A DNA stretch of 64,000 nucleotides from Mycobacterium terramassiliense (GTDB taxonomy: Bacteria > Actinomycetota > Actinomycetes > Mycobacteriales > Mycobacteriaceae). Every line of letters starts with the position of its first letter. Positions within the stretch are counted from its first letter, which is position 1. The notes under the pieces were generated by a model, which searched no databases, had not been told where the DNA came from, and saw nothing but the letters and a program-made list of their open reading frames with translations. The stretch is from positions 1,938,219 through 2,002,218 of the forward strand of contig NZ_LT717701.1 of the NCBI RefSeq assembly GCF_900157385.1, written 5' to 3'. Positions 44,901-51,920 of the stretch are shown here, piece after piece. Made by a program: the position numbers and the translations under genes.

Positions 44901-45944
44901 CCGGTTGGCCAGACCGGTCAGGCTGTCGCGGAACGCCTCCCGGGCGACTTCGGTGAGCAGGCCCTGGTTTTCGACGAGCACGAGGAACTGCCGGGCGAGC
45001 ACCGCGGCGACGAGGATTCCGAGGGCGGCGAGCAACGGCCCGTGCGCCATCAGTCCCACCGCGTGACCCAGGCCGACCGCCGCGGCCAGCATGAGCGGCA
45101 GGTAGGGCAGCCACAGCAGGGCGGGGGACATGATCTCGGCCCGCGGCTGGTCCGTGCCGGTTTCGTGGACGCTGGCCACGCCCGCCAGCGCGAGCAGCCC
45201 GAATCCGGCCACCCGCCCCAGGTCGGTCACATCGCCCAGGTGGTAGCTGCCCACCCCGGTCTGGAAAACCATCGCGATGTCGGCGGCGGCGATCGTCGCG
45301 ATACCGCCGGCAAGCAGACCCCGGCTCGGGATGTCATTGGAGCGAACCCGCGACAACATCAGGATCGCCGTCGTCAAGATAACGACGTCGGCGAAGACCT
45401 CGATGAGGGTGGCGAGCCGCGAGCCCGAGTCCTCGCGCAACTGCTTGTCCAGAACGAACACCCACGAGATGACGAACAGCGAGGTCGCCACGATGAGGCC
45501 GTCCAACACCAGCCGCCGGGGGCTGTGTCGGGACAGGTGCGACAACAGCGTCAGCGACGCCATGGCGCCCAGCGGGTACAAAGTGAACACGGCCTCGGCC
45601 AGGGCGGGGTGGGTGGCGTGCTCGATCTCCGGACGCACGTCGTAACTCGTCCAGAGGACCTCGCCGGCAGCCCATCCCAGCAGGCCGATCACCAGCGCCA
45701 GCCATCCGAACCTGCGGCGACCGGTCGAGAAGCGGGCCGCGTAGCCGGCGCTTGCGCCGGCCACGAGCAGACACAGCGCGAACGCGGCCTCGTCGACCGG
45801 CCGCGTCCCGTACGCGCCGCGCCACCTGAACAGCGACGAGGCCACCACCAGCAACGCCGCGACCGCGTAAACGCTGACGAGGAGCCAACCCGCGCGGGCG
45901 GACAGCCCGAACCGCCGCCACGGATTTCCCGCCCGCCGTGTCAT
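41970..45944 (-). CDS. Giant membrane c-di-GMP protein: two sensor/GGDEF modules plus EAL
   Basis: 1324 residues from ATG at 45944. Residues ~15-325 form a first membrane block (8-10 helices). Residues 338-500 form a GGDEF domain with the intact motif at 416-420 (ARLGGDEF) but no RxxD inhibitory site. A Pro/Ala linker follows, then a second membrane block (~572-865). Residues 883-1050 are a second GGDEF domain whose motif is NDDEF (967-971), with R958-x2-D961 retained. Residues ~1060-1310 are an EAL phosphodiesterase with EALLRW (1095-), NLS, EITES, DDYGTGWSSL, LKLDR and VAEGVE. The first GGDEF is predicted to make c-di-GMP and the EAL to degrade it. There is no counterpart at this locus in M. 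tuberculosis. Confidence 0.93.
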   Translation of the reverse strand: MTRRAGNPWRRFGLSARAGWLLVSVYAVAALLVVASSLFRWRGAYGTRPVDEAAFALCLLVAGASAGYAARFSTGRRRFGWLALVIGLLGWAAGEVLWTSYDVRPEIEHATHPALAEAVFTLYPLGAMASLTLLSHLSRHSPRRLVLDGLIVATSLFVISWVFVLDKQLREDSGSRLATLIEVFADVVILTTAILMLSRVRSNDIPSRGLLAGGIATIAAADIAMVFQTGVGSYHLGDVTDLGRVAGFGLLALAGVASVHETGTDQPRAEIMSPALLWLPYLPLMLAAAVGLGHAVGLMAHGPLLAALGILVAAVLARQFLVLVENQGLLTEVAREAFRDSLTGLANRAHFLHRLEQAVARQRRDGGPIAVLCLDLDNFKSVNDALGHPAGDELLVRVAHRLTAALGETGIVARLGGDEFAVLIEAPVEESQAAANRVLDAFGTAIVIDGVPIEVRPSIGFTVATAASNCTVDQLLRHADLAMYAAKREGGQCIRGFLPDFPFPYALPQLAESGGSALQERPAGVDRAAAPPPAGAFGTQTKLARSLAPIAAAATSHRERTREIPAGMRWPPTFIRIALAALGIGVAVFALTSVLDPGVARSAFFAKFLYPTLNLSAAALIVVRAYRVTADRLAWVLISAGMAVSAAGDIVYATWVPEGQSPSAADPEYLAFYPFLYAGLLLLMRSRLRSVPLPIRLDALVCALAAAAVGVALRAGPIHAAALRAPATVLVGLIYPWGDLVLLALTAGMLPILGWRNGFRWGLLVVGFIAFAVADTAYLFETAEGTYRVGTTLDALWPAASLLVAMASWAPWSSTAPAPKRGLVSYTVPVVCTVVALAVAVVGHNSRLAAALAALSLLAVAARFSATFRDVSMLAERHKQAMTDELTALPNRRSLATALTELSDSASPGPLAVAGATSRRALLLLHLYEFDEISDSIGAHFGDELLCHVANRLAHCVRSDDLLARVNDDEFAILLAEGSDLIAARAQAGRLLEALSDPFALDPITVQVDARIAIALCPDHCDRPQDLLNRAEIAMPHAKSAIGKIAVYDSAYEMYRDNDPNLVEELRVALLDDEQLTVYYQPKINASDDSVHSVEALLRWRHPHRGLLLPEEFLCAAERAGLMRQVTNRAIDLALKQARSWREQGMPLPVAVNLSTTNLLDLDLVSTIEGLLRTHGLPADSLIVEITESALVDSARSRHTVAALQALGVRISLDDYGTGWSSLARLQDVSVDELKLDRVFVSRLAHDPRSVAIVRSTVALARSLGADLVAEGVEDEVTLRALRRYGCTITQGFVHSPPLPPDDLRDWIEIHAPSSQRSKSRVTD

Positions 45945-46041
45945 AGCCGCTCCAGCCGATCCCGCGCTTTGCGGTGAGCGTTCACCGCGCGTGTCAGGAG
46001 AATAGACCGCTGCGCGGCTATCCGGGCCTACCTGGCAATTT

Positions 46042-46491
46042 TCACCGCGGAGTCAATACAAAGATGGGGATGGGCCGCGCCGTGCGGCTTTGATAGCCGT
46101 TGTAGCGGTTGCCGTTGTTCTTGTTGACGATGTCCCACAGCCGCGCATAGTCGGAGTCGTCGGGCCCGACCTGGCGGGCGGTCACCGCGATCCGCCTGGG
46201 GCCGGCGCTGATTTCGCAGTCGGGACGTTTGCGCAGGTTGTGGTACCAGGCGGGGTTGTGGTCGTCGCCGCCCTTGGAGGCGACGACCAGGTAGGAGTCG
46301 CCGTCCTTGGCGTACGTCAGCGTCGTGGTGCGCTGCCGACCGGTCTTGGCGCCCGTCGTGTGCAACAGCAGGCTGGGCGGCATCCCCGGTATCCGGTGAC
46401 CGATCCTGCCGTCGGTCTTGCGGTAGATGGTGTCGTGCAGGCGCAGGAACGGCAGCAGGACAAACTGCTCCAGCGGGGTCAGATTGCTCAT
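46042..46491 (-). CDS. F420/deazaflavin-dependent oxidoreductase (DDN family), Rv1261c homologue
   Basis: 149 residues from ATG at 46491. The split-barrel flavin-reductase fold is seen in LLLHTTGAKTGRQRTTTLTYAKDGDSYLVVASKGGDDHNPAWYHNLRKRP, the signature of the Ddn (deazaflavin-dependent nitroreductase) family, whose KTGR-R and SKGG motifs hold F420 phosphate. These proteins reduce quinones and can activate nitroimidazole prodrugs. The N-terminal amphipathic helix (LEQFVLLPFLRLHDTIYRKT) suggests membrane contact. It lies four bases downstream of the HIT gene. Confidence 0.93.
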   Translation of the reverse strand: MSNLTPLEQFVLLPFLRLHDTIYRKTDGRIGHRIPGMPPSLLLHTTGAKTGRQRTTTLTYAKDGDSYLVVASKGGDDHNPAWYHNLRKRPDCEISAGPRRIAVTARQVGPDDSDYARLWDIVNKNNGNRYNGYQSRTARPIPIFVLTPR

Positions 46492-46495
46492 GGGC

Positions 46496-46930
46496 TCAGT
46501 CTTGCTGACTCGCGTCGATCCGCGCCACGGCGTCCCGCAGGATCTTCGCGGTGGCCTCCCGGTCCGGGTCCCGGCGCACCAGCATCCCCTTGGCCACCGA
46601 GAGCTTGTCGCCGTTGCGGCGCGGCAGCACGTGCAGGTGGATGTGGAACACCGTCTGAAAGGCGGCGCGGCCGTCGTTGATGGCGATGTTGGTCGCGTCG
46701 GCCAGCTCCGTCGCGCGGGCGGCCCGGGCGATCCGCTGGCCGATGCCGACCATGCCGGCCAGCGTCTCGGGCGGGGTGTCGGTCAGGTCGACGGTGTGCC
46801 GCTTGGGGATTACCAGCGTGTGGCCCCGGGTGAACGGGCGGATGTCGAGGATGGCGAGGAAGTCGTCGTCTTCGTGGATCTTCAGGGCCGGGGCCTCCCC
46901 GGCGACGACCGCGCAGAACACACAGGGCAT
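46496..46930 (-). CDS. HIT-family nucleotide hydrolase, Rv1262c homologue
   Basis: 144 residues from ATG at 46930 (MPCVFCAVVAGE), identical in length to the M. tuberculosis protein; an ATG three codons upstream is possible. The C-x2-C start and the histidine triad FHIHLHVLP near residue 100, plus IRPFTRGHTLVIPKRH, place it in the Hint/Fhit group that cleaves AMP from nucleotide conjugates. The 47-bp gap to the divergent amidase holds both promoters. Confidence 0.94.
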   Translation of the reverse strand: MPCVFCAVVAGEAPALKIHEDDDFLAILDIRPFTRGHTLVIPKRHTVDLTDTPPETLAGMVGIGQRIARAARATELADATNIAINDGRAAFQTVFHIHLHVLPRRNGDKLSVAKGMLVRRDPDREATAKILRDAVARIDASQQD

Positions 46931-46977
46931 GTCGCCCACGGTACTGACCGCCGCGAACCGCGGGATACGCTGCCGCA

Positions 46978-48378
46978 GTGGACGCCCGCGATGTGGCTTA
47001 CGCCGGCGCGGCCGCGCAGGCGCGGATGCTGGCCGACGGTGAACTGACCGCGCCGGAGCTGCTGGAAATCTACTTGGAGCGGATCGCGCGCCTGGACAGC
47101 GAGCTGCGCTGCTACCGCGTGGTGTTGTCCGACAGCGCGCGTGACGAGGCGGCCGCGGCGCAGGACCGCCTCGACGCGGGGGAGCGGCTGCCGCTGCTCG
47201 GCGTGCCTGTCGCGATCAAGGACGACGTCGACGTCGCCGGCGAGGTGACCACTTACGGCAGCGGCGGGCACCGTCCCGCCGTGAGCTCCGACGGGGAGGT
47301 GGTCCGCCGGCTGCGCGCGGCCGGCGCGGTGATCATCGGCAAGACGAACGTGCCCGAGCTGATGATGTTCCCCTACACCGAGTCCCTGACGTTCGGGGCC
47401 ACCCGCAACCCCTGGAACCTCAAGCGCACCCCCGGCGGCAGCAGCGGCGGTAGCGCCGCCGCGGTGGCCGCCGGGCTGGCCCCGCTGGCGCTCGGGTCCG
47501 ACGGCGGCGGCTCGATTCGCATCCCGGCGACCTGGTGCGGCGTGTTCGGCCTCAAACCGCAGCGCGATCGGGTGTCGCTGGAGCCGCACGACGACGCCTG
47601 GTACGGGCTGAGCGTCAACGGCCCGCTGGCCCGGTCGGTAATGGACGCGGCGCTGTTCCTCGACGCGACCGCCACGGTTTCCCAAGTGTCCGGCCCGAGG
47701 GGCGAGTTCGTGGCCGCGGCCGCCCGCCACCCCGGCCGGCTGCGAATCGCCTTGAGCAGCAAGGGCCCAACGCCGCTGCCCGTCCGGGTCGGCAAGGCGC
47801 AGCTGGCGGCGGTCCATGAGGCCGGCGCCTTGTTGCGCGATCTGGGCCACGAGGTCATCACCCGTGACCCCGACTATCCGCCGTCGGCCATCATCACCAA
47901 CTACCTGCCCCGCTACCTGCGCGGCATCAGCGACGACGCGGACTCGTTGGCCCACCCCGAGCGGCTCGAGGCGCGCACCCGCAACCTGGCGCGCGCCGGC
48001 GCGATGTTCTCGGACCGGCGGATGACCGCCCTGCGCGACAGCGAGGCCGCGGTGACCGCCCGGATCCAGTCGATCTTCGATGACGTCGACGTCGTCGTGA
48101 CGCCGGGCAACGCGACGGGCCCGTCCCGCATCGGCGCCTACCAACGCCGCGGCGCGGTGTGGACGCTGCTGGCGGTGGCCCAGCGGGTCCCGTACCAACA
48201 GGTCTGGAACCTGACCGGGCAGCCCGCCGCGGCGGTGCCGTGGGACTTCGACGGCGACGGCCTGCCGCTCGGGGTGCAGCTGGTGGGCCGGCCCTACGAC
48301 GAAGCGACCCTGCTGTCGCTGTCGGCGCAGATCGAGACCGCGCGTCCTTGGGCCCACCGGCGACCGCCGGTGTCCTAG
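46978..48378 (+). CDS. amiB2: Amidase AmiB2
   Basis: 466 residues from GTG at 46978. Amidase-signature enzyme: Lys in LLGVPVAIKDDVDVAG, Ser in RTPGGSSGGSAAAVAAGLAPLALGSDGGGSIRIPATWCGVFGLKP, together the Ser-cisSer-Lys triad. It hydrolyses a carboxamide to acid and ammonia; the natural substrate is not defined. There is no signal peptide, so it is cytosolic. Length and order match M. tuberculosis Rv1263. Confidence 0.95.
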   Translation: MDARDVAYAGAAAQARMLADGELTAPELLEIYLERIARLDSELRCYRVVLSDSARDEAAAAQDRLDAGERLPLLGVPVAIKDDVDVAGEVTTYGSGGHRPAVSSDGEVVRRLRAAGAVIIGKTNVPELMMFPYTESLTFGATRNPWNLKRTPGGSSGGSAAAVAAGLAPLALGSDGGGSIRIPATWCGVFGLKPQRDRVSLEPHDDAWYGLSVNGPLARSVMDAALFLDATATVSQVSGPRGEFVAAAARHPGRLRIALSSKGPTPLPVRVGKAQLAAVHEAGALLRDLGHEVITRDPDYPPSAIITNYLPRYLRGISDDADSLAHPERLEARTRNLARAGAMFSDRRMTALRDSEAAVTARIQSIFDDVDVVVTPGNATGPSRIGAYQRRGAVWTLLAVAQRVPYQQVWNLTGQPAAAVPWDFDGDGLPLGVQLVGRPYDEATLLSLSAQIETARPWAHRRPPVS

Positions 48379-48664
48379 GAGGGACGCACGCCGGGCCGCC
48401 GGCTTGACGCCCGGCCGTATCGCGTGCGTTCGCCAAAGTCGTTGACCGCCAACGTTTTCACATCGACCACATCGAATCGATGCTGCCGACGCGACCGCAG
48501 GTGTGCAGCACAATGTCAAGCCCGGTGTTCGCTCGCCGATTGCGAATTGTTGGCCTAAACGCGCAGCGGCTAGCGGCGAGTCGGTGTTAACGTGAACCAG
48601 ACCGGGCATCTCCTGTTCCCGGCGGCCCCGTCCGTCGGTGATCGTCGAAATCCGGGAGGTCTCA
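48379..48664. other. Intergenic region before the lectin-like gene
   Basis: 286 bases without a supported gene. The 3' half is less GC-rich than its surroundings, as is the gene that follows. GGGAGG at about 48654-48659 is a strong ribosome site for the ATG at 48665. No clear operator, tRNA or insertion-sequence end is visible at either border. Confidence 0.5.
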
Positions 48665-49831
48665 ATGGCAACGTGGCGACCGGGCGATCTCAATGTTGTG
48701 GCCAAACACCACCCGGCGCCCACGGCCGCGGGCACTCCGTTCGCCTACGGCATCCCCGACTGCTCCGAATCGGGGGAGTTCGATACCAGCGGTTGTCCAA
48801 TACGCGTTGCCCGCGTGGTTTACCGTGGGGCCGACTTCAATATCTACGAGCTGGCCCTGGTTAACGGACAATGGGAATGCAACAACCTTTTGGTCGCGGC
48901 CGGCACCGACTCTGCGGAGGGGCTGCCGGCGCAGGCCGTGTCCGATCCCACGGCGTACGTGGGTATCTGGAATAACCCAGGCGTGGGGGCGGTGAATTAC
49001 GCAGACGAATTCGGCAACATCTTCCAACTGCTGTTGACCGGTCTTGGTTGGAGTTACATCAATATCACCAACTGGTTCACAACGCCACCCGCGACACCGG
49101 CGGCGGGCAACGTTTTTGGGTATTGGGACTTTTACAACGACATCGATCGGCTGATTTATCGGGGGCTTCACAACGACACTCAAATTTATGAAATTTCCGA
49201 TCAGAACGGTAATTATATTTGCAGTAACCTCTCCACCAACGATAAAAGCGAGAAACCGGCGCCGCCGGCCGGGGGGAATCCTTTCGGGTATTGCTATGGC
49301 GACGTCCCGCGGGTGATTTACCGGGGCGCAGACGGTCATGTTTACGAACTACATCCACAGCCGTATTGGAAATGCAGCGATCTCTTGGAAGCCAGCGGCG
49401 GCGCCCCACGGGCCGCGAGCGATCCTTACGCATATGTGCCGGACATCGCTCGAGTGATTTACGCGGACACCGATCGACAGATCATCGAATTGAGTCTGGA
49501 GGGCAATTGGAAGTGGGCCAATCTCTCGACGAACGATAAAACCGCCTCGGCGCCGGCGCCGGCGGCCGCAGGCAATCCTTTTGGGTACCAGACGAGTGAC
49601 GGTGTCCTGCGGGTGATCTACAGAGGTTTTGACGGCCACATTTACGAGCTACGTTCCGACCCGTCGACGATGCACGTTTGGAAGTGGGCCGATCTCTCGA
49701 CTATTGATAAAACCGCTAAGCCGGCGCAGCAGGCCGCGGGCGATCCTTTCGGGTATGAAATCGTCGATAACATCCCACGGGTGGTTTACCTGGGAACTAA
49801 CGGCCACATTTGCGAGCTGGCGCTGTACTGA
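48665..49831 (+). CDS. Seven-bladed beta-propeller lectin-like protein (PLL/AAL type)
   Basis: 388 residues from ATG at 48665, five bases after GGGAGG. The chain is made of ~45-60-residue repeats with the consensus (N/D)PFGY ... PRVIYRGxDGHIYEL ... W-K-W-x-DLS-T-N-D-K ... PAPAAG. Six are nearly complete. The seventh (DPFGYEIVDNIPRVVYLGTNGHICELALY) lacks its last strand, which the N-terminus (TWRPGDLNVVAKHHPAPTAAG) supplies, a ring closure typical of propellers. This resembles the fucose-binding PLL/Aleuria-type lectins; ligand binding is inferred. There is no signal peptide or lipobox. GC is visibly lower than neighbouring genes and it interrupts the amiB2-cyclase order of M. tuberculosis, pointing to acquisition by transfer. 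Confidence 0.8.
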   Translation: MATWRPGDLNVVAKHHPAPTAAGTPFAYGIPDCSESGEFDTSGCPIRVARVVYRGADFNIYELALVNGQWECNNLLVAAGTDSAEGLPAQAVSDPTAYVGIWNNPGVGAVNYADEFGNIFQLLLTGLGWSYINITNWFTTPPATPAAGNVFGYWDFYNDIDRLIYRGLHNDTQIYEISDQNGNYICSNLSTNDKSEKPAPPAGGNPFGYCYGDVPRVIYRGADGHVYELHPQPYWKCSDLLEASGGAPRAASDPYAYVPDIARVIYADTDRQIIELSLEGNWKWANLSTNDKTASAPAPAAAGNPFGYQTSDGVLRVIYRGFDGHIYELRSDPSTMHVWKWADLSTIDKTAKPAQQAAGDPFGYEIVDNIPRVVYLGTNGHICELALY

Positions 49832-49953
49832 TCTGCCCCGCTAGGTGTACTGCTTTAGCGGACACCATTTGTTACCGGCCTTAGCTGCCGGTGCCCACAC
49901 CTTCGGCCAGGTCGGCCCTGCGTAATGGCCTGCCAAGGTTATACGTTGGCCCA

Positions 49954-51084
49954 GTGGACGACGTGGGCGCCGACGACAACATCGACGATCTGCTCGAGGG
50001 GCTCGAGGGCGCCGCGCGCACCGAGCGGGCGGAACTGGTGCACTGGCTGCTGGATCAGGGCGTCACCGCCGACGAGATCCGCAGCACCAACCCGCCGCTG
50101 CTGTTGGCCACCCGCCACCTCATCGGGGACGACGGCACCTACGTGTCCACCCGGGAGATCAGCGAGACCTACGGCGTCGACCTGGCGCTGCTGCAGCGGG
50201 TGCAGCGCGCCATTGGCCTCGTCCGGGTGGACGACCCCGACGCGGTCGTGCACATGCGCGCCGACGGCGAGGCGGCCGCGTTCATCCAGCGGTTCGTCGA
50301 GCTGGGCCTGGATCCCGAGCAATTGGTGCTCGTGGTCCAGGTGCTTGCCGACGGCCTGTCGCGCGCCGCGGAGGTCATGCGCTACACCGCCCTGTCGACG
50401 ATCATGCGCGCGGGAGCCACCGAGCTGGAGATCGCCCAGGCGTCCAAGGCGCTGGTCAGCCGCATCGCGCCCGAGCTCGGCCCGATGATCCAGCACATGC
50501 TGTTCATGCAGCTGCGGCACATGATGGAGACCGAAGCGGTCAACGCCGCGGAGCGGGCCGCCGGCAAGCCGCTTCCGGGAGCGCGCCACATCACCGTCGG
50601 CTTCGCCGACCTGGTCGGCTTCACCCGGATCGGCGAAGCCGTGTCGGCCGAGGAGCTGGGCCACTTGGCCAACCGGCTGGCCCACCTCGCCCGGGACATG
50701 ACCGTCCCGCCGGTGCGGTTCATCAAGACGATCGGCGACGCGGTCATGTTCGTCTGTCCGGAACCGCAACCCCTGCTGGACGTCGTCTTGAAGCTCGTGG
50801 AGGCCGTCGATACCGACAACGACTTTCCGCGGTTGCGAGCCGGAGTCGCCGCCGGCATGGCGGTGAGCAGGGCCGGCGACTGGTTCGGCAGCCCGGTCAA
50901 TGTGGCCAGCCGGGTGACCGCGGTGGCGCGCCCGGGCACCGTGCTGGCCGCCGACGCGGTCCTGGAAGCCCTCGGCGACCGCGGCGATTTTCAGGGATCC
51001 TTTGCCGGCGCGCGCCGGCTCAAGGGCATCAAGAGCGAGGTGAAGCTGTTTCGGATCCGTCGCGGGGAGGGTCCTTCCGCATAG
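49954..51084 (+). CDS. pH-sensing-type class III adenylyl cyclase, Rv1264 homologue
   Basis: 376 residues from GTG at 49954 (VDDVGADDNIDDLLEGLEG); an upstream ATG at 49891 would add 21 residues and is less likely. Residues ~1-190 match the helical autoinhibitory domain of Rv1264. The linker helix LFMQLRHMMETEAVNAAERAAG follows, then the catalytic domain with metal-binding Asp in VGFADLVGFTRIGE and IKTIGDAVMFV and transition-state Asn/Arg in FGSPVNVASRV. The M. tuberculosis enzyme is a cytosolic homodimer activated by acid pH, making cAMP. The next gene encodes a cAMP-linked protein. Confidence 0.93.
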   Translation: MDDVGADDNIDDLLEGLEGAARTERAELVHWLLDQGVTADEIRSTNPPLLLATRHLIGDDGTYVSTREISETYGVDLALLQRVQRAIGLVRVDDPDAVVHMRADGEAAAFIQRFVELGLDPEQLVLVVQVLADGLSRAAEVMRYTALSTIMRAGATELEIAQASKALVSRIAPELGPMIQHMLFMQLRHMMETEAVNAAERAAGKPLPGARHITVGFADLVGFTRIGEAVSAEELGHLANRLAHLARDMTVPPVRFIKTIGDAVMFVCPEPQPLLDVVLKLVEAVDTDNDFPRLRAGVAAGMAVSRAGDWFGSPVNVASRVTAVARPGTVLAADAVLEALGDRGDFQGSFAGARRLKGIKSEVKLFRIRRGEGPSA

Positions 51085-51327
51085 GCAGGCCCGGGCGACT
51101 CTAGGGGGCGTTTGACGCTTAGGTCGCACGCGGCTGGTTTCCTACCCCGTTTCCCAGCGCTTCGAATCGGTCGCTTCCGGGCCTGCTTCGCTACCAAAAA
51201 TACAACTCTGGACAGCCCTGAACAAGGGCGCCCACCGCGGGCTCCACCCACGCCGCTGGCCCCCGAAGTGTTCGCCCCCGGTGAAACGGGATTCCACTTA
51301 CATGTGTAATGGTGTAATTATGTAATC
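51085..51327. other. Intergenic region before the Rv1265 homologue
   Basis: 243 bases with no gene. The first ~215 bases are GC-rich with no obvious signal. The last ~27 bases turn AT-rich and hold three TGTAAT units. The gene's promoter is probably here. In M. tuberculosis this promoter responds to cAMP and macrophage conditions through the CRP-like regulator Cmr; I do not see a clear CRP-type dyad. Confidence 0.5.
51305..51326 (+). promoter_or_regulatory. Three TGTAAT units at 8-bp spacing directly before a start codon
   Basis: TGTAAT occurs at 51305-51310, 51313-51318 and 51321-51326, each followed by two variable bases, and the array ends one base before the ATG at 51328. Phasing of 8 bp and the AT-rich content stand out in this genome. 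It may combine a -10 element (TAATTA) with a repeated binding site. There is no ribosome site between the array and the ATG, so the message could be leaderless. Confidence 0.55.
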
Positions 51328-51897
51328 ATGAAATCCCACCACACACACGGGCGGCGTTACGGCCGCTCCGGGGGCTGGCAGCAGGCCCAGCAGCCCGACG
51401 CCAGCGGCGCGGCGGAATGGTTTGCCGGGCGCTTACCCGAAGCCTGGTTCGACGGCGACCCCACGGTCATCGTCGACCGCGAAGAGATCACCGTCATCGG
51501 CAAGCTGGCCGAACCCGCCAACTCCGAAGACGAGAGCGAGGCCCGCGCCGAAGGCCGGGTCTCGCGATTCCGCGAGGAGACCCGCTCGGAGCGGATGCGC
51601 ATCGCCGACGAAGCGCAGGATCGCTACGGGCGCAAGGTTTCCTGGGGCGTGGAGGCCAACGGCGAACGAATCCTGTTCACCCACATCGCCGTACCGGTGA
51701 TGACGCGCCTCAAGCAACCCGAGCGCCAGGTGCTCGACACGCTGGTCGACGCCGGCGTCGCCCGGTCCCGCGCCGACGCGCTCGCGTGGACGGTCAAGCT
51801 GGTCGGCGAGCACACCGAGGAGTGGCTGGCCAAGCTGCGCAACGCGATGTCGGCCGTCGACGACCTGCGCGCCGAGGGGCCCGACCTCCAGTCGTAG
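51328..51897 (+). CDS. Rv1265 homologue, nucleoid-associated regulatory protein
   Basis: 189 residues from ATG at 51328 (MKSHHTHGRRYGRSGG), shorter at the start than the M. tuberculosis protein. The first ~30 residues are basic and flexible. The centre includes PTVIVDREEITVIGKL, a strand pair. The C-terminal half is helical (QPERQVLDTLVDAGVARSRADALAWTVKLVGEHTEEWLAKLRNAM), with a ribbon-helix-helix-like SRADAL segment. The M. tuberculosis protein is reported as a cAMP- and macrophage-responsive DNA-binding protein. It converges with pknH across 23 bp. Confidence 0.85.
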   Translation: MKSHHTHGRRYGRSGGWQQAQQPDASGAAEWFAGRLPEAWFDGDPTVIVDREEITVIGKLAEPANSEDESEARAEGRVSRFREETRSERMRIADEAQDRYGRKVSWGVEANGERILFTHIAVPVMTRLKQPERQVLDTLVDAGVARSRADALAWTVKLVGEHTEEWLAKLRNAMSAVDDLRAEGPDLQS

Positions 51898-51920
51898 GCC
51901 AATGACGCAGTGCGCCTTGG

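Noticed and set aside
50000..51129. 396-residue minus-strand frame opposite the adenylyl cyclase
   Set aside because: Antisense shadow; the plus strand has all cyclase motifs.
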